A DNA stretch of 54,108 bases from positions 3,279-57,386 of the forward strand of contig CASFAQ010000014.1 of assembly GCA_949292725.1 (NCBI GenBank), written 5' to 3'. Of the stretch, positions 1 through 11,214 are shown piece by piece. Each line of letters opens with the position of its first letter. Within the stretch, counting starts at the first letter, position 1. The position numbers and the translations under genes were made by a program. Origin of the DNA: an uncultured Eubacteriales bacterium (lineage in GTDB: Bacteria > Bacillota > Clostridia > Lachnospirales > Lachnospiraceae). The notes under the pieces are model-generated. The model ran no database searches and was not told the origin of the DNA. It worked only from the letters and a program-made list of their open reading frames with translations.

Positions 1-31
1 CCATAATAACTGCAATATATTTTTTCATCAT
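1..31 (-). CDS. 5' end of a probable secreted protein (partial)
   Basis: A minus-strand reading frame opens at two adjacent ATG codons (31 and 28) and runs off the left edge. The first residues are MMKKYIAVIM, the lysine-then-hydrophobic pattern that begins a signal peptide. A strong ribosome binding site (GGGGAGG, about 41-47) sits 9-10 bases upstream. It follows the 58-963 gene on the same strand by only 26 bases, so it is probably the next gene of that operon. Nothing can be said about function. Confidence 0.6.
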   Translation of the reverse strand, partial: MMKKYIAVIM

Positions 32-57
32 AATACAATCCTCCCCATTCATAAATG

Positions 58-963
58 TCAGCCCTTTACCGGAGTAGTAAGCACATCATAAACATCTACA
101 AAACCGTCCAATTCTTTTTCCATCTTCTCAACAAGCTCCGTCGTGTTCGTTATATCGCTCGCCTCAAAAAGATTCATATCCCTTATAACAAAGAGGAAGG
201 TTCCATCTTTAGAAAAACGTATGGCAAATACTTTGCCCTTTTGTTCAGTTAACTTTAACAGCTTCTGCATGTAATCATCACTAAGCACACAAGGTACATC
301 CTGCGCATCCTCAGCCTTGACGGAGAATAAACGGTCAAATATTTCTTTCCCGGTCTTTACTGCATCCTGATACTCCGTATACTGTGTTACACTCACTGCG
401 CCATTTAATTTGAACTCATGGCGACAGACGACTATAATTCCATAAAATACTGTCTCATGAGACGTACGAACATCTCCGTCTTCATCATCCCTTGTTACAT
501 GTTCCTCCTGAAGCTCAAATTCACACATCTCCATAGGCACATTTCTGAGAACACCTTTTACATAATCGCCGCAATACCCGACACGGTCATATTTGGGATA
601 ACCAAAATCCTGATTAATATAATATTTGCTGACCTGCTTACCCTGGTCAAATTCATCAAGCCTATCCATCATGGTATTAAGTATGACCCTGGCATAATTG
701 GCAGCGATGTTTTTTCTGGATTCGCCCACCTTCTGTCTGAGTATGGCTCCTCCAAACACCAGAGCAAAACCAATCAAAAATAATACAATCGTAATGTATC
801 CCGGGATACCCAATCTGTCAACCAGTCCAAATATCAATATGCCTGCTGCCAATCCGACAAATATAACACCTGCAATAATAAGATATTTGGCTAAATCCAT
901 TCTCTTTTGCAGACTCACTAATTTTGCATCATCAAGCAGCATGTCATTCGCACTGTTACTCAT
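58..963 (-). CDS. DUF3137-like two-helix membrane protein
   Basis: Protein of 301 residues with a short N-terminal cytoplasmic segment, two adjacent hydrophobic helices (about residues 25-45 and 52-72) and a long soluble C-terminal domain. The soluble part (centred on an FxG...F motif-like stretch 'VFYGIIVVC') resembles the DUF3137 family of unknown function; that resemblance is from memory and moderate. I chose ATG 963 rather than the in-frame GTG at 975 because ATG 963 overlaps the end of the upstream lipoprotein gene by 8 bases, typical of translational coupling. It is in one operon with the lipoprotein at 956-1432. No function is assigned. Confidence 0.7.
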   Translation of the reverse strand: MSNSANDMLLDDAKLVSLQKRMDLAKYLIIAGVIFVGLAAGILIFGLVDRLGIPGYITIVLFLIGFALVFGGAILRQKVGESRKNIAANYARVILNTMMDRLDEFDQGKQVSKYYINQDFGYPKYDRVGYCGDYVKGVLRNVPMEMCEFELQEEHVTRDDEDGDVRTSHETVFYGIIVVCRHEFKLNGAVSVTQYTEYQDAVKTGKEIFDRLFSVKAEDAQDVPCVLSDDYMQKLLKLTEQKGKVFAIRFSKDGTFLFVIRDMNLFEASDITNTTELVEKMEKELDGFVDVYDVLTTPVKG

Positions 964-1432
964 TTGTATCACCACTTACCGGAGTGTACACGCCAATAAA
1001 TGAAGCATTGCTTTCATTGTCCTCCGCCGTCTTACCGGTAACATTAACCGTACCGTCTGCTGCATTATAGGTTACAGTAAGGTAACTGTCTTCCATAACT
1101 CCAATACCATCTAATGAAGGTTTCCATGTTCCCGACATGTAGGAATCATCATTTGCATTAAATTCATAATTTATCATATCCTCAATTGATGACGTGATGG
1201 AAAGCGTTCCCTTATCACTGGTATACTCGCCGTACCATTCCTCGATGCTCTCCGGAGCCTTTATCTCCGCAGTGTCCTCTTCCGTCGCCTGAGCAGGCTC
1301 CTCTGTCTGCTGTTGTGCTTCCGGCTGGGCCGTTGCCTCATCTGATGCAGAGCCTCCGCAGGCAGCAAACATAATCGCCATTGCAAATACTGTCACCGAT
1401 AATGAAGATATTTTTAGTAGCTTCTTTCTCAT
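956..1432 (-). CDS. Small secreted lipoprotein
   Basis: 158 residues. The N-terminus is a classical lipoprotein signal: MRKK, a hydrophobic core and a lipobox ending in FAAC (Cys about residue 25), followed by GGS and a low-complexity linker rich in Glu, Ala, Gln and Thr up to about residue 57. The remainder is a small domain with alternating strand-like segments (SIEEWYGEYTS..., VNVTG) that looks like a beta-barrel/lipocalin-like fold, which is inference. A good ribosome binding site (AGGAGG) lies 8 bases before the ATG. The downstream DUF3137-like gene overlaps its end, so the two products may act together at the membrane. Substrate unknown. Confidence 0.75.
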   Translation of the reverse strand: MRKKLLKISSLSVTVFAMAIMFAACGGSASDEATAQPEAQQQTEEPAQATEEDTAEIKAPESIEEWYGEYTSDKGTLSITSSIEDMINYEFNANDDSYMSGTWKPSLDGIGVMEDSYLTVTYNAADGTVNVTGKTAEDNESNASFIGVYTPVSGDTNE

Positions 1433-1462
1433 AAATAAAACCTCCTGATATTATATTATATT

Positions 1463-1864
1463 TTATTCCTGTCGCAGCAAAACATTAATTCTGGTATACA
1501 GAATCTTCATATGATACGGTTTCCTAATCCAATCGTCCGCTCCCGCAATCAGGATAGGAACTTCATCATCCTCGCTTTCTGAGATAAAAAGAAGTCTGAC
1601 AGATTTTCTGCATTCTTTTACCCGATGACAGAATTGCTTCATGTCATCCCCGCTAACTTCCAGATCCGCAACAACAACAGCTATCTGCTGTTTGCGTATC
1701 ACAGTCATAGCTTCTTCCATACCAATGGCACATTGCACGTTAAAGCCATTTCTCTTTAACAGCCTGCCGGTTATGTCCGTCATATCAGTATCCGTACCAA
1801 CAAACAAAATAATCGACACATGTCCACCTGTTATGAAGTGATCCCTGTTAGATAGGATTTGCAA
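1463..1864 (-). CDS. Stand-alone response-regulator receiver domain
   Basis: 133 residues containing one CheY-like receiver and no output domain. The phospho-acceptor Asp is at about residue 67 (VVVADLEVSG), the switch Ser at about 95 (LLFISES) and the conserved Lys at about 115 (WIRKPY). The usual acidic pair after strand 1 is degenerate: the sequence is FVGTDTD instead of a (D/E)D pair, so Mg2+ binding may be altered. The start is uncertain: TTG at 1864 or GTG at about 1819 (which has AGGTGG just upstream); both keep the receiver. It lies downstream of the kinase/regulator pair but is separated from it by a terminator. Single-domain receivers usually act through protein contacts or phosphorelays. 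Confidence 0.7.
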   Translation of the reverse strand: MQILSNRDHFITGGHVSIILFVGTDTDMTDITGRLLKRNGFNVQCAIGMEEAMTVIRKQQIAVVVADLEVSGDDMKQFCHRVKECRKSVRLLFISESEDDEVPILIAGADDWIRKPYHMKILYTRINVLLRQE

Positions 1865-1934
1865 AAATCACCACAAACTTTTCCTTTCTCCTGATTGTAT
1901 TGCAGAGATGTCAAATAACCGATTCTCCTACCAC

Positions 1935-1973
1935 AAAAGACTCAGGACAGCAGATGCCTTCCTGAGTCTTTTT
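1935..1973 (-). terminator. Bidirectional intrinsic terminator
   Basis: Inverted repeat with 13-base arms (AAAAGACTCAGGA and its complement) around a 12-base loop. The A-run and T-run on the two sides let it work in both directions. It lies 73 bases past the stop of the response regulator at 2046-2750 and probably ends the kinase/regulator transcript. Confidence 0.8.
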
Positions 1974-2045
1974 GCACTTTCTGCCACACCATAAGTGTAA
2001 CAGAAATAGAACTGCTTCCCGAAATGTTAGGAAAAAATCACATTT

Positions 2046-2750
2046 TTAGCATATGGTTGTGAACATATATCCCTTACCGTACACAGAAACTATGTCATAG
2101 TTGCCCGCGCCGTCAGCATCGATTTTTTTACGAAGGTTCCTTATGTGAAATCTTACAGTGCGGGTATCATCCCCTGATGGCACACCCCATACTTTTTCAT
2201 ACAGCCTGTGTGGGGACACCTCATTATCCTCATTCTGGATCAGAATAAGAAGCAGTGCAAATTCCTTTGTGGTAAGTCCCACATCCACGCCGTTTATCGT
2301 TGCTTTAGCGCCTACAATATCAAGGACCAGTTCATCCCTTACAATCGTTGTCAGCTGTTCATACTTCTCCCGTGTCTTAAGGTGACGTTCCATAAGTCTG
2401 TCTGCAACGGCAAGTAATTCATCCGGATCATATGGCTTCGTCAGATAATAATCACCGCCCCTTTCAAGTCCTTCTATCTTATCGTAGGTTTCTCCCTTTC
2501 CGGTCAGAAATATCACCGGATGGTCGCTTATACTCCTGAAGTGCCCGCATATATCATAACCTTCGCCATCCGGCAGCATGATATCCAGAATCAGCAGATC
2601 GAAATTCACACTGTCAATTAATTCATATGCCTGACTGCAATTACTTGCGGTATGCACACTGTAGCCGTGCCGCGTAAGTATCCTTGCATTGATTCTTAGG
2701 ACTTCCTCTTCATCTTCAACTACCAGTATAACAGGCTTATATTCTTTCAT
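2046..2750 (-). CDS. OmpR/PhoB-family response regulator
   Basis: 234 residues in two domains. The receiver (about 5-120) has the acidic pocket E12-D13-E14, phospho-acceptor D56 (LLILDIMLPD), switch T83 and K105 (TKPYDP). The C-terminal winged-helix domain (about 135-232) has the family signature ending in the GKGYMF wing. It is a DNA-binding transcription regulator activated by phosphorylation, presumably by the kinase encoded immediately upstream, since its ATG overlaps the kinase stop codon (ATGA, 2747-2750). The target genes are not evident from the sequence; no direct link to the downstream operon can be shown. Near-perfect family fit. Confidence 0.93.
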   Translation of the reverse strand: MKEYKPVILVVEDEEEVLRINARILTRHGYSVHTASNCSQAYELIDSVNFDLLILDIMLPDGEGYDICGHFRSISDHPVIFLTGKGETYDKIEGLERGGDYYLTKPYDPDELLAVADRLMERHLKTREKYEQLTTIVRDELVLDIVGAKATINGVDVGLTTKEFALLLILIQNEDNEVSPHRLYEKVWGVPSGDDTRTVRFHIRNLRKKIDADGAGNYDIVSVYGKGYMFTTIC

Positions 2751-4039
2751 GGCTTATTACCTCCGTCCGGCAATGTAAATGTTACCGTGGTTCCTTCACC
2801 AATCTTACTTTCAATCCATATTCTTCCACCGTGTGCCTCAATAATCTGATGTGACACGTAAAGACCTATACCATGTCGCCAGTACTCCTTGTCAGAAGAG
2901 ACATAACCTTTAAACGCCTTTTCTCCTATATCCCTGCTCATTCCCTCTCCGTTATCGGCAATCGCTACAACCTGTTCCTGCCCCTGCCTGTACAGTGATA
3001 TTATGATTCTGCCCTTCTTTGTATGTTTTACGGCATTGGACAAAAGATTGGTCACCACCTGAGCAATCCTTGCATAATCGGCGCTAATCGGAGACAGGGT
3101 ATTATCTGTATTAAAAATGATTTCATTGCCTTCCGGCTTATTTCTCCCAAAATACGAACTTACCGCCTCTTTAAGTAATCTGTCAAGCCGTACCGGTGCA
3201 AGACTCAGTGACAGACGGCCCTGTTCTATGGCAACAGTATCCTTAAGATCCGTCAGGATATGATCGATTCTGACAACCATTTTTTCAATTACCTGTTGAT
3301 TATTCTTAATCGTGCCGACGTCAAGAGGTTCCTCATCCATAAGCTCCTCTGTATCGCGCGCATGGAGATTAATGGCATTTAGAGGGTTCTTTACCTCGTG
3401 GGATACCGTAGTCAGAAATACGGAACGTGATGCATCATAACGTCTAAGCTTCTCATTCTGTTCCTGTACAAGTTCCTTTTGACGATCATACTCCCTAAGA
3501 TGAAGAGAAAGTACTATTCCACATATCAGACTGACACATGTGAACGCAAATATTATGTCTGTCAGAATCTGACCCTCTGTCCTATATTGCGTTACAAATT
3601 CCGGGTGATGATATGCAAAAATGCATACCAAAGCATACTCAATGATTTCTATAAACGAGATCAGAATCGCCGCTTTTCCCTTAATCATCAGAACCGTAAA
3701 AAGCACTGCCAGAAGAAAAACTGACGGCATTCCGCTTCGATGCCCGTTGGATGTAAAGAACATCATGGGCAGAAAAAGCATAAAAATCACTGTAACGGTA
3801 AAAAAATATGCTATCTGGTATTTACCCGTTCTTTGAGTAAACACAATCAGTCCTATGGAAAATACTATAAGTACCACAGCAATCCCCGCAGTTTCGTACA
3901 TTTCCGTAATCAGACTTATAATTACGGTAAAAAAGCTTATGGCAATTCCGCCAAACGCCAGTATATGAAAAAGACGGATGCGGAAATCATATTGTCTGTC
4001 AAAGAACGTGACCCGTACCTTTTCTAAAAAAGTCTTCAT
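2747..4039 (-). CDS. Membrane sensor histidine kinase
   Basis: 430 residues. About six hydrophobic helices occupy residues 22-180, with no obvious extracellular ligand domain, so sensing is probably within the membrane. A coiled linker leads to the HisKA H-box (VSHEVKNPLNA; phospho-His at about 214). The ATP-binding domain shows the N-box (NLLSNAVKH, Asn about 335), G1 (DNGEGM, about 362) and G2 (GIGLYVS, about 390). It phosphorylates the overlapping OmpR-type regulator gene product. A ribosome binding site (TGAGGT) precedes the ATG. The transcript start lies just downstream of the terminator at 4055-4087, so this pair is expressed independently of the fumarase/tRNA genes. Confidence 0.92.
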   Translation of the reverse strand: MKTFLEKVRVTFFDRQYDFRIRLFHILAFGGIAISFFTVIISLITEMYETAGIAVVLIVFSIGLIVFTQRTGKYQIAYFFTVTVIFMLFLPMMFFTSNGHRSGMPSVFLLAVLFTVLMIKGKAAILISFIEIIEYALVCIFAYHHPEFVTQYRTEGQILTDIIFAFTCVSLICGIVLSLHLREYDRQKELVQEQNEKLRRYDASRSVFLTTVSHEVKNPLNAINLHARDTEELMDEEPLDVGTIKNNQQVIEKMVVRIDHILTDLKDTVAIEQGRLSLSLAPVRLDRLLKEAVSSYFGRNKPEGNEIIFNTDNTLSPISADYARIAQVVTNLLSNAVKHTKKGRIIISLYRQGQEQVVAIADNGEGMSRDIGEKAFKGYVSSDKEYWRHGIGLYVSHQIIEAHGGRIWIESKIGEGTTVTFTLPDGGNKP

Positions 4040-4054
4040 CCTAATACCTCATTT

Positions 4055-4087
4055 TATTTTTACAAAAATCCCGCACAAAAGTGCGGG
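4055..4087 (-). terminator. Intrinsic terminator after tRNA-Ser
   Basis: Perfect 7-base-pair GC-rich stem (CCCGCAC/GTGCGGG, 4070-4087) with an AAAA/TTTT loop. On the minus strand it is followed by a T-rich tract (ATTTTTGTAAAAATAAAA). It would end transcription from the gyrA-fumarase-tRNA-Ser direction and insulate the kinase gene. Confidence 0.88.
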
Positions 4088-4157
4088 ACCTTATCGTTTG
4101 TCAAAATCCCCGGAAAATGGGAATTATACAAAACTTATGCTACTATTAACTATGTAA

Positions 4158-4245
4158 CGGAGAAGGAGGGATTTGAACCCTCGCGCCGCGTTAACGACCT
4201 ATACCCTTAGCAGGGGCACCTCTTCAGCCACTTGAGTACTTCTCC
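4158..4245 (-). tRNA. tRNA-Ser (GCU anticodon)
   Basis: 88 bases including discriminator G. The 7-base-pair acceptor stem is GGAGAAG/CUUCUCC. The anticodon loop is CUGCUAA, giving anticodon GCU, which reads AGC/AGU serine codons. The long class II variable arm (AGGUCGUUAACGCGGC region) is typical of tRNA-Ser. The T-loop is UUCAAAU. The 3' CCA is not encoded, so it must be added by the CCA enzyme (cca at 31419). Confidence 0.95.
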
Positions 4246-4308
4246 ATACCCTGTCATAATGGGCTTCACAATTAAACAGTTTAACAAACTTAACTTTATT
4301 TGTCAATA

Positions 4309-4839
4309 TCATCTTTCATATATATTATTGCCATAGCAGTCTATAACGGCAATGACCGGCAGATTTTCAACATAAAGCTTTCTTACCGCCTCGGTTCCAA
4401 GGTCATCATAGGCGATTACCTCTGATTTTTTTATACATTTGGATAAAAGTGCTCCGGCTCCTCCGACTGCGGCAAAGTATACCGCCGTATTATCCTTCAT
4501 GCTTTCCATAACCTCCGGGCTTCTCTTACCTTTTCCTATCATGCCCGTCATTCCATTATTGAGAAGGGTCGGTGTGTACTTATCCATTCTGCTGCTTGTA
4601 GTAGGGCCGGCAGAGCCGATAACCTGCCCTTTTCTTGCCGGAGTAGGTCCAAGATAATATATTATCTGATCCCTGAGATTAAAGGGAATATCCTGATTAT
4701 TATTAATTGCGTCGTATAATCTAAGATGAGCAGCATCCCTTGCCGTATATATTATTCCCGTTATATATACGTAATCCCCTGCTTTTATATCCTTAACAAT
4801 ATCTTTTGTAAGCGGTGTGTTAATATGTCTTTCCATCAT
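4309..4839 (-). CDS. fumB: Fumarate hydratase class I, beta subunit
   Basis: 176 residues, the usual length for the stand-alone C-terminal (beta) subunit of Fe-S dependent fumarase/L-tartrate dehydratase. Family landmarks include the G(D/E)xVxxTGxIYxxRDAAH segment near residue 20-40, the GPTTSSRMD loop at about 78-86 that contacts substrate, and GKG(K/R) at about 101. With the alpha subunit upstream it forms the oxygen-sensitive enzyme interconverting fumarate and malate. A GAGG motif precedes the two adjacent ATG codons, either of which could be used. It follows the alpha subunit by 10 bases and is transcribed with it. The split alpha/beta form is typical of anaerobic bacteria and archaea. 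The symbol follows the subunit naming used in split-enzyme genomes. Confidence 0.9.
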   Translation of the reverse strand: MMERHINTPLTKDIVKDIKAGDYVYITGIIYTARDAAHLRLYDAINNNQDIPFNLRDQIIYYLGPTPARKGQVIGSAGPTTSSRMDKYTPTLLNNGMTGMIGKGKRSPEVMESMKDNTAVYFAAVGGAGALLSKCIKKSEVIAYDDLGTEAVRKLYVENLPVIAVIDCYGNNIYER

Positions 4840-4849
4840 TATTTCCTCA

Positions 4850-5692
4850 TCATATGGTTCTTGTTACATGCCTGTTGACATGACAGCATATATTAATGGC
4901 AACCGGCAGTCCTGCAATATGTGTCGGATACGTCTCCACATTAACTGCAAGAGCTGTTGTTTTGCCTCCAAATCCTCCAGGTCCTATACAAAGACTGTTG
5001 ATTTCTTCTAAAAGCTCCTTCTCAAGATTCGAAACATACTCCGTGTCGGAATGCTTATCCGCACTTCGTGTCAGGGCTTTTTTGGAAAGACTGGTACATT
5101 TTTCAAAATTACCGCCTATGCCCACTCCTACAACCATTGGGGGACATGCATTCGGTCCGGCAAGCTTTACAGTCTCTATAACGGCTTTTCTGACTCCCTC
5201 AATTCCATCCGAAGGCTTTAACATATACACCCTGCTCATATTCTCTGAACCAAAGCCTTTTGGTGCAACTGTTATGATGATATCCTCGCCCCTTATGATA
5301 TCATAGTGAATAACTCCCGGAGTGTTATCCCCGGTATTAACACGTATAATAGGGTCACCTACGATGGATTTCCTCAGATATCCCTCATCATATCCACGTC
5401 TTATCCCCTCATTTATTGCATCCGTAAGAGGCATTCCCTCTATGTGGACATCCTGTCCTATCTGCATAAAGACAGTTGCCATTCCGGTATCCTGACATAT
5501 GGGAATCATCTCTTCCTTTGCAATCTCCATATTATCCACAAGTTGTCCAAGGATTCTTTTTCCGATTATATTATCTTCATTTTCATAAGCGGCTACAATT
5601 CTGTCAGATATGTCTTTTGATAACACATAATTTGCCTCTATACACATCTGCTTTATCGTATCGATTATTATATCCGTGTGTACTGTTCTCAT
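4850..5692 (-). CDS. fumA: Fumarate hydratase class I, alpha subunit
   Basis: 280 residues, normal for the alpha subunit of two-subunit [4Fe-4S] fumarase. Three cysteines in family-conserved settings are good candidates for the cluster ligands: C66 (ICQDTG), C183 (NACPPMVVG) and C235 ([10 protein letters not shown]). It works with the beta subunit at 4309-4839 in fumarate/malate interconversion, here probably part of a partial or reductive TCA branch. Its ATG overlaps the gyrA TGA stop by four bases, so translation is probably coupled to gyrA. This is an unexpected partner for a topoisomerase gene (see findings). Paralogous Fe-S tartrate dehydratases share the fold, so the substrate is assigned by similarity only. 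Confidence 0.9.
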   Translation of the reverse strand: MRTVHTDIIIDTIKQMCIEANYVLSKDISDRIVAAYENEDNIIGKRILGQLVDNMEIAKEEMIPICQDTGMATVFMQIGQDVHIEGMPLTDAINEGIRRGYDEGYLRKSIVGDPIIRVNTGDNTPGVIHYDIIRGEDIIITVAPKGFGSENMSRVYMLKPSDGIEGVRKAVIETVKLAGPNACPPMVVGVGIGGNFEKCTSLSKKALTRSADKHSDTEYVSNLEKELLEEINSLCIGPGGFGGKTTALAVNVETYPTHIAGLPVAINICCHVNRHVTRTI

Positions 5693-8172
5693 GACTGTTC
5701 ACTTTCATCCTCATTTTCTTCTTCAGGATCTTCATCCCTTACTTTTGCGATTCCGGCTATAACGATATTGCTGTCGGCATCTATATTCATTACCTTTACT
5801 CCGGATGTATTGCGCCCGAGCACCGATATATCGTTAACGCTTATACGTATGATAATGCCTTCATTGGTTATAAGGAGCATTTCCCTGCTATCATCGACTA
5901 TCTTGGCTCCGACAACATTGCCGCTCTTTTCCGTAATCTTATAGCATTTTACTCCTTTTCCGCCACGTCTCTGAACACTGAATTCGCTTATATCGGTTCT
6001 TTTTCCAAGACCCTTTTCAGATACTATGAGCATATCGCTTCCCTGGGTATCAAGCTGCATTCCTACTACCTCGTCGTCATATGACAGATTTATTCCTATG
6101 ACACCCATCGAAGTCCTTCCGGTACTTCTTACGTCTGTTTCAAGGAATCTGATACATAATCCGTTCTTTGTGACAAGAAGCACCTGCTTGTTTCCATCTG
6201 TAACCTTAACTTCTATAAGGTCGTCCTCTTCATGAAGATTGATAGCCTGTATTCCTATCTTACGTATGTTATTGAATTCATTGATTCTGGTTTTCTTTAC
6301 TATACCTTTTTTGGTAGTCATAAACAGATACTGATTATCCTCGAAGCTGTCTATAGGAATTACTGCTGTTATCCTCTCATCAGACATAAGCTGCAGGAGA
6401 TTAACTATAGCCACTCCTCTTGCCGTCCTTGAAGCTTCGGGAATCTCATATGCTTTAAGCTTATACACGCGCCCTTTATTGGTAAAGAACAGAAGATTAT
6501 TGTGAGAAGTTGTCATAAATAATCTCTCTATATAGTCATCTTCTAATGTCTGCATTCCCTTAATTCCTTTGCCGCCCCTGTGCTGGCTCTTGAAATTATC
6601 CACAGTCATTCTCTTTATGTATCCGAGCTTTGTCATAGTGACAACTATGTTCTCTCGTGGAATTATATCCTCCATTGATATATCATTTTCGTCATATCCA
6701 ATTGATGTTCTTCTGTCATCACTGTATTTGTCTCTTATTATTATCATTTCCTGTGAAATTACGGTAAGAAGTTCCTTTCTGTCTCCAAGTATCTTCTTAT
6801 ACTCCGCAATCTTAACCTGAAGCTCCTTATACTCATTTTCCGTAGCCTCTCTTTCAAGACCGGTAAGCTTTCTAAGTCGCATATCTATAATGCTCTGCGC
6901 CTGTACGTCGCTTAAACCAAATCTTTCGATGAGATTCGCCTTTGCTTCTGCCGCAGTCTTGGATGAACGGATTATGGATATAACCTCATCTATATTATCG
7001 AGGGCTATAAGAAGTCCTTCTAAGATATGAGCCCTTTCCTCAGCCTTATTAAGGTCGTATTTTGTACGTCTTGTTACTACCTCCTCCTGATGACGCAGAT
7101 AATGATTCAGCATTTCAAGAATATTCATTATCTTTGGCTCATTATTTACAAGAGCAAGCATTATGACTCCAAATGTATCCTGAAGCTGGCTGTGCTTAAA
7201 CAGCTGATTAAGAACTACCTTAGGATTGGCGTCCCTGCGAAGTTCTATAACTATTCTCATTCCTTCACGATTTGACTCATCACGCAGATCCGTTATTCCG
7301 TCGACCTTCTTATCCTTATGAAGTTCAGCAATCTTCTCTATAAGTCTTGCTTTATTGACCATATAAGGAAGCTCTGTGACTACAATTCTGTTCTTTCCAT
7401 TGGACATTGTCTCTATGTCCGTAACAGCGCGCACCCTTATCTTTCCGCGACCGGTTCTGTATGCCTCATTTATGCCTTTTGTACCGAGTATCGTGGCACC
7501 CGTTGGAAAATCAGGTCCTTTTATAATCTGAAGTATATCATCTATTGTAGTTTCGGTATCATTTTTTTCATTATCGATTATGTGAAGGACCGCATTTATT
7601 ACTTCTCTTAAATTATGAGGAGGTATATTGGTTGCCATTCCGACTGCTATTCCTGATGTACCGTTTACGAGAAGGTTAGGTATTCTTGCGGGAAGTACCG
7701 TAGGCTCCTTTTCGGTGTCATCAAAGTTTGGCACAAAATCCACGGTATTTTTATTGATGTCCGCCAGCATTTCCATGGATATCTTACTAAGTCTCGCTTC
7801 CGTATATCTCATTGCCGCTGCAGAATCACCGTCCACCGAACCAAAATTACCATGTCCATCCACAAGAGGATATCTTGTGGACCATTCCTGGGCAAGGTTA
7901 ACTAAGGCCCCATATATGGAACTGTCGCCGTGTGGATGATATTTTCCCATCGTATCTCCGACGATACGCGCACATTTACGATGAGGCTTGTCAGGACCAT
8001 TATTAAGCTCTATCATGGAATACATTATTCTTCGCTGCACAGGCTTAAGTCCGTCTCTTACATCAGGAAGCGCTCTTGATGCTATAACCGACATCGCATA
8101 CTCTATGTACGATTGTTCCATGGTTTTCTTTATGTCTACGTCATTTACTTTGTCAAATATATTATCTTCCAT
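5689..8172 (-). CDS. gyrA: DNA gyrase subunit A
   Basis: 827 residues. The N-terminal breakage-reunion domain has the catalytic tyrosine Y123 in MRYTEARL, preceded by the quinolone-pocket segment HGDSSIYG (81-88). The C-terminal half is the DNA-wrapping beta-pinwheel, with a first GyrA box QHRGGKG and a second box-like repeat QRRGGKG in a later blade, then an acidic tail ([11 protein letters not shown]) usual in Gram-positive enzymes. With GyrB it introduces negative supercoils using ATP. It lies 15 bases after gyrB on the same strand and its stop overlaps the start of the fumarase alpha gene. The position matching Asp87 of the E. coli enzyme is Gly88 here. Confidence 0.98.
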   Translation of the reverse strand: MEDNIFDKVNDVDIKKTMEQSYIEYAMSVIASRALPDVRDGLKPVQRRIMYSMIELNNGPDKPHRKCARIVGDTMGKYHPHGDSSIYGALVNLAQEWSTRYPLVDGHGNFGSVDGDSAAAMRYTEARLSKISMEMLADINKNTVDFVPNFDDTEKEPTVLPARIPNLLVNGTSGIAVGMATNIPPHNLREVINAVLHIIDNEKNDTETTIDDILQIIKGPDFPTGATILGTKGINEAYRTGRGKIRVRAVTDIETMSNGKNRIVVTELPYMVNKARLIEKIAELHKDKKVDGITDLRDESNREGMRIVIELRRDANPKVVLNQLFKHSQLQDTFGVIMLALVNNEPKIMNILEMLNHYLRHQEEVVTRRTKYDLNKAEERAHILEGLLIALDNIDEVISIIRSSKTAAEAKANLIERFGLSDVQAQSIIDMRLRKLTGLEREATENEYKELQVKIAEYKKILGDRKELLTVISQEMIIIRDKYSDDRRTSIGYDENDISMEDIIPRENIVVTMTKLGYIKRMTVDNFKSQHRGGKGIKGMQTLEDDYIERLFMTTSHNNLLFFTNKGRVYKLKAYEIPEASRTARGVAIVNLLQLMSDERITAVIPIDSFEDNQYLFMTTKKGIVKKTRINEFNNIRKIGIQAINLHEEDDLIEVKVTDGNKQVLLVTKNGLCIRFLETDVRSTGRTSMGVIGINLSYDDEVVGMQLDTQGSDMLIVSEKGLGKRTDISEFSVQRRGGKGVKCYKITEKSGNVVGAKIVDDSREMLLITNEGIIIRISVNDISVLGRNTSGVKVMNIDADSNIVIAGIAKVRDEDPEEENEDESEQS

Positions 8173-8187
8173 GTTCTATCCTCCGAA

Positions 8188-10122
<1,935 letters not shown>

Positions 10123-11214
10123 TTACCTCATTTCTATATCAGTTACATTTCCATTTTCTATTCTGTATATACTGTTTACATCAAGTGAATGATTGATAAA
10201 CTCTTCAAGCCCCGTACATGTAATTATGGTCTGTACTCCTTCTATGCTTTCCAACAGATAATTCTGCCTGTTTCTGTCAAGCTCTGATAAAACATCATCA
10301 AGAAGGAGTACCGGAACATCTCCTGTTTTTTTCTTAACTATCTCTATCTCGGATAATTTCAGAGAAAGGGCCGCTGTCCTTTTCTGTCCCTGTGAGCCAT
10401 ATGTTCTAAGGTCCATATCATTGGATATGAACTTTATGTCATCCCTGTGAGGCCCTATATGTGTCATCTGATAATACATATCCCTTTTGTAATTCTTATA
10501 AAGCTTTTCCGCAAATTCTTCTTCTGATACACAGGGTTCATATTGTATACTTAAATTTTCCTTTTCTCCGGTAAGTTTTCTGTGTATCTCTGATGATATA
10601 TCATTAAGCTGTTCTATAAAATCTTTTCTCTCTCTGATTATCTCTTTCCCATATCTGATAAGCTGCTCATCCCACACCGACAGAGTTTCATACAGAGATT
10701 CATCATGACTGATCTGTTTAAGAAGATGATTTCTCTGATTGAGAACCTTTGAATATCTGTAAAGATTATCAAGATATATTCTGCTAAGCTGGCACAGCTC
10801 CATATCTGTAAATCTTCTTCTCTCCGAAGGACCGTTTTTTATGATGTTAAGGTCCTCAGGTGAAAATAAAACTATATTAATAATTCCCATAAGTTCCGCA
10901 GATTTCTTTATCGGAATTCCGTTAATTGCAATTCCCTTAGGTTTATTTTTCTTTAGATGAAGATCTATATAATGCTCAAGTCCTTCCTTCTCTATATACA
11001 TTTTAACATGAGCCTCATCACATCCTATTTTGATTATTTCCTTATCCCTGCTTCCCTGATGTGATTTGGTGGTTGCACATATATATATGCTTTCGAGTAT
11101 ATTTGTCTTACCCTGGGCATTATCTCCATAGATAATATTCATTTTATCATGAAAATCTATCTCTGCTTCGCTGTAATTACGGTAATTATTTATCTTAATT
11201 TTTTTAATGTGCAT
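10123..11214 (-). CDS. recF: DNA replication/repair protein RecF
   Basis: 363 residues, standard length. SMC-like ATPase: Walker A GDNAQGKTN at about 30-38, the ABC signature-like GSQGQKR at about 273, and Walker B LLLDDVLSELD near 307-317. It loads RecA at gapped DNA with RecO and RecR. It starts inside the end of rlbA (11-base overlap) and is followed four bases later by gyrB, the standard arrangement in this part of a Firmicute chromosome. Confidence 0.97.
   Translation of the reverse strand: MHIKKIKINNYRNYSEAEIDFHDKMNIIYGDNAQGKTNILESIYICATTKSHQGSRDKEIIKIGCDEAHVKMYIEKEGLEHYIDLHLKKNKPKGIAINGIPIKKSAELMGIINIVLFSPEDLNIIKNGPSERRRFTDMELCQLSRIYLDNLYRYSKVLNQRNHLLKQISHDESLYETLSVWDEQLIRYGKEIIRERKDFIEQLNDISSEIHRKLTGEKENLSIQYEPCVSEEEFAEKLYKNYKRDMYYQMTHIGPHRDDIKFISNDMDLRTYGSQGQKRTAALSLKLSEIEIVKKKTGDVPVLLLDDVLSELDRNRQNYLLESIEGVQTIITCTGLEEFINHSLDVNSIYRIENGNVTDIEMR

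Noticed and set aside
6575..6600. Unusual first GyrA box QHRGGKG
   Set aside because: Variation at the second residue with a second QRRGGKG-type repeat is usual in Firmicute GyrA proteins and does not indicate a damaged box.
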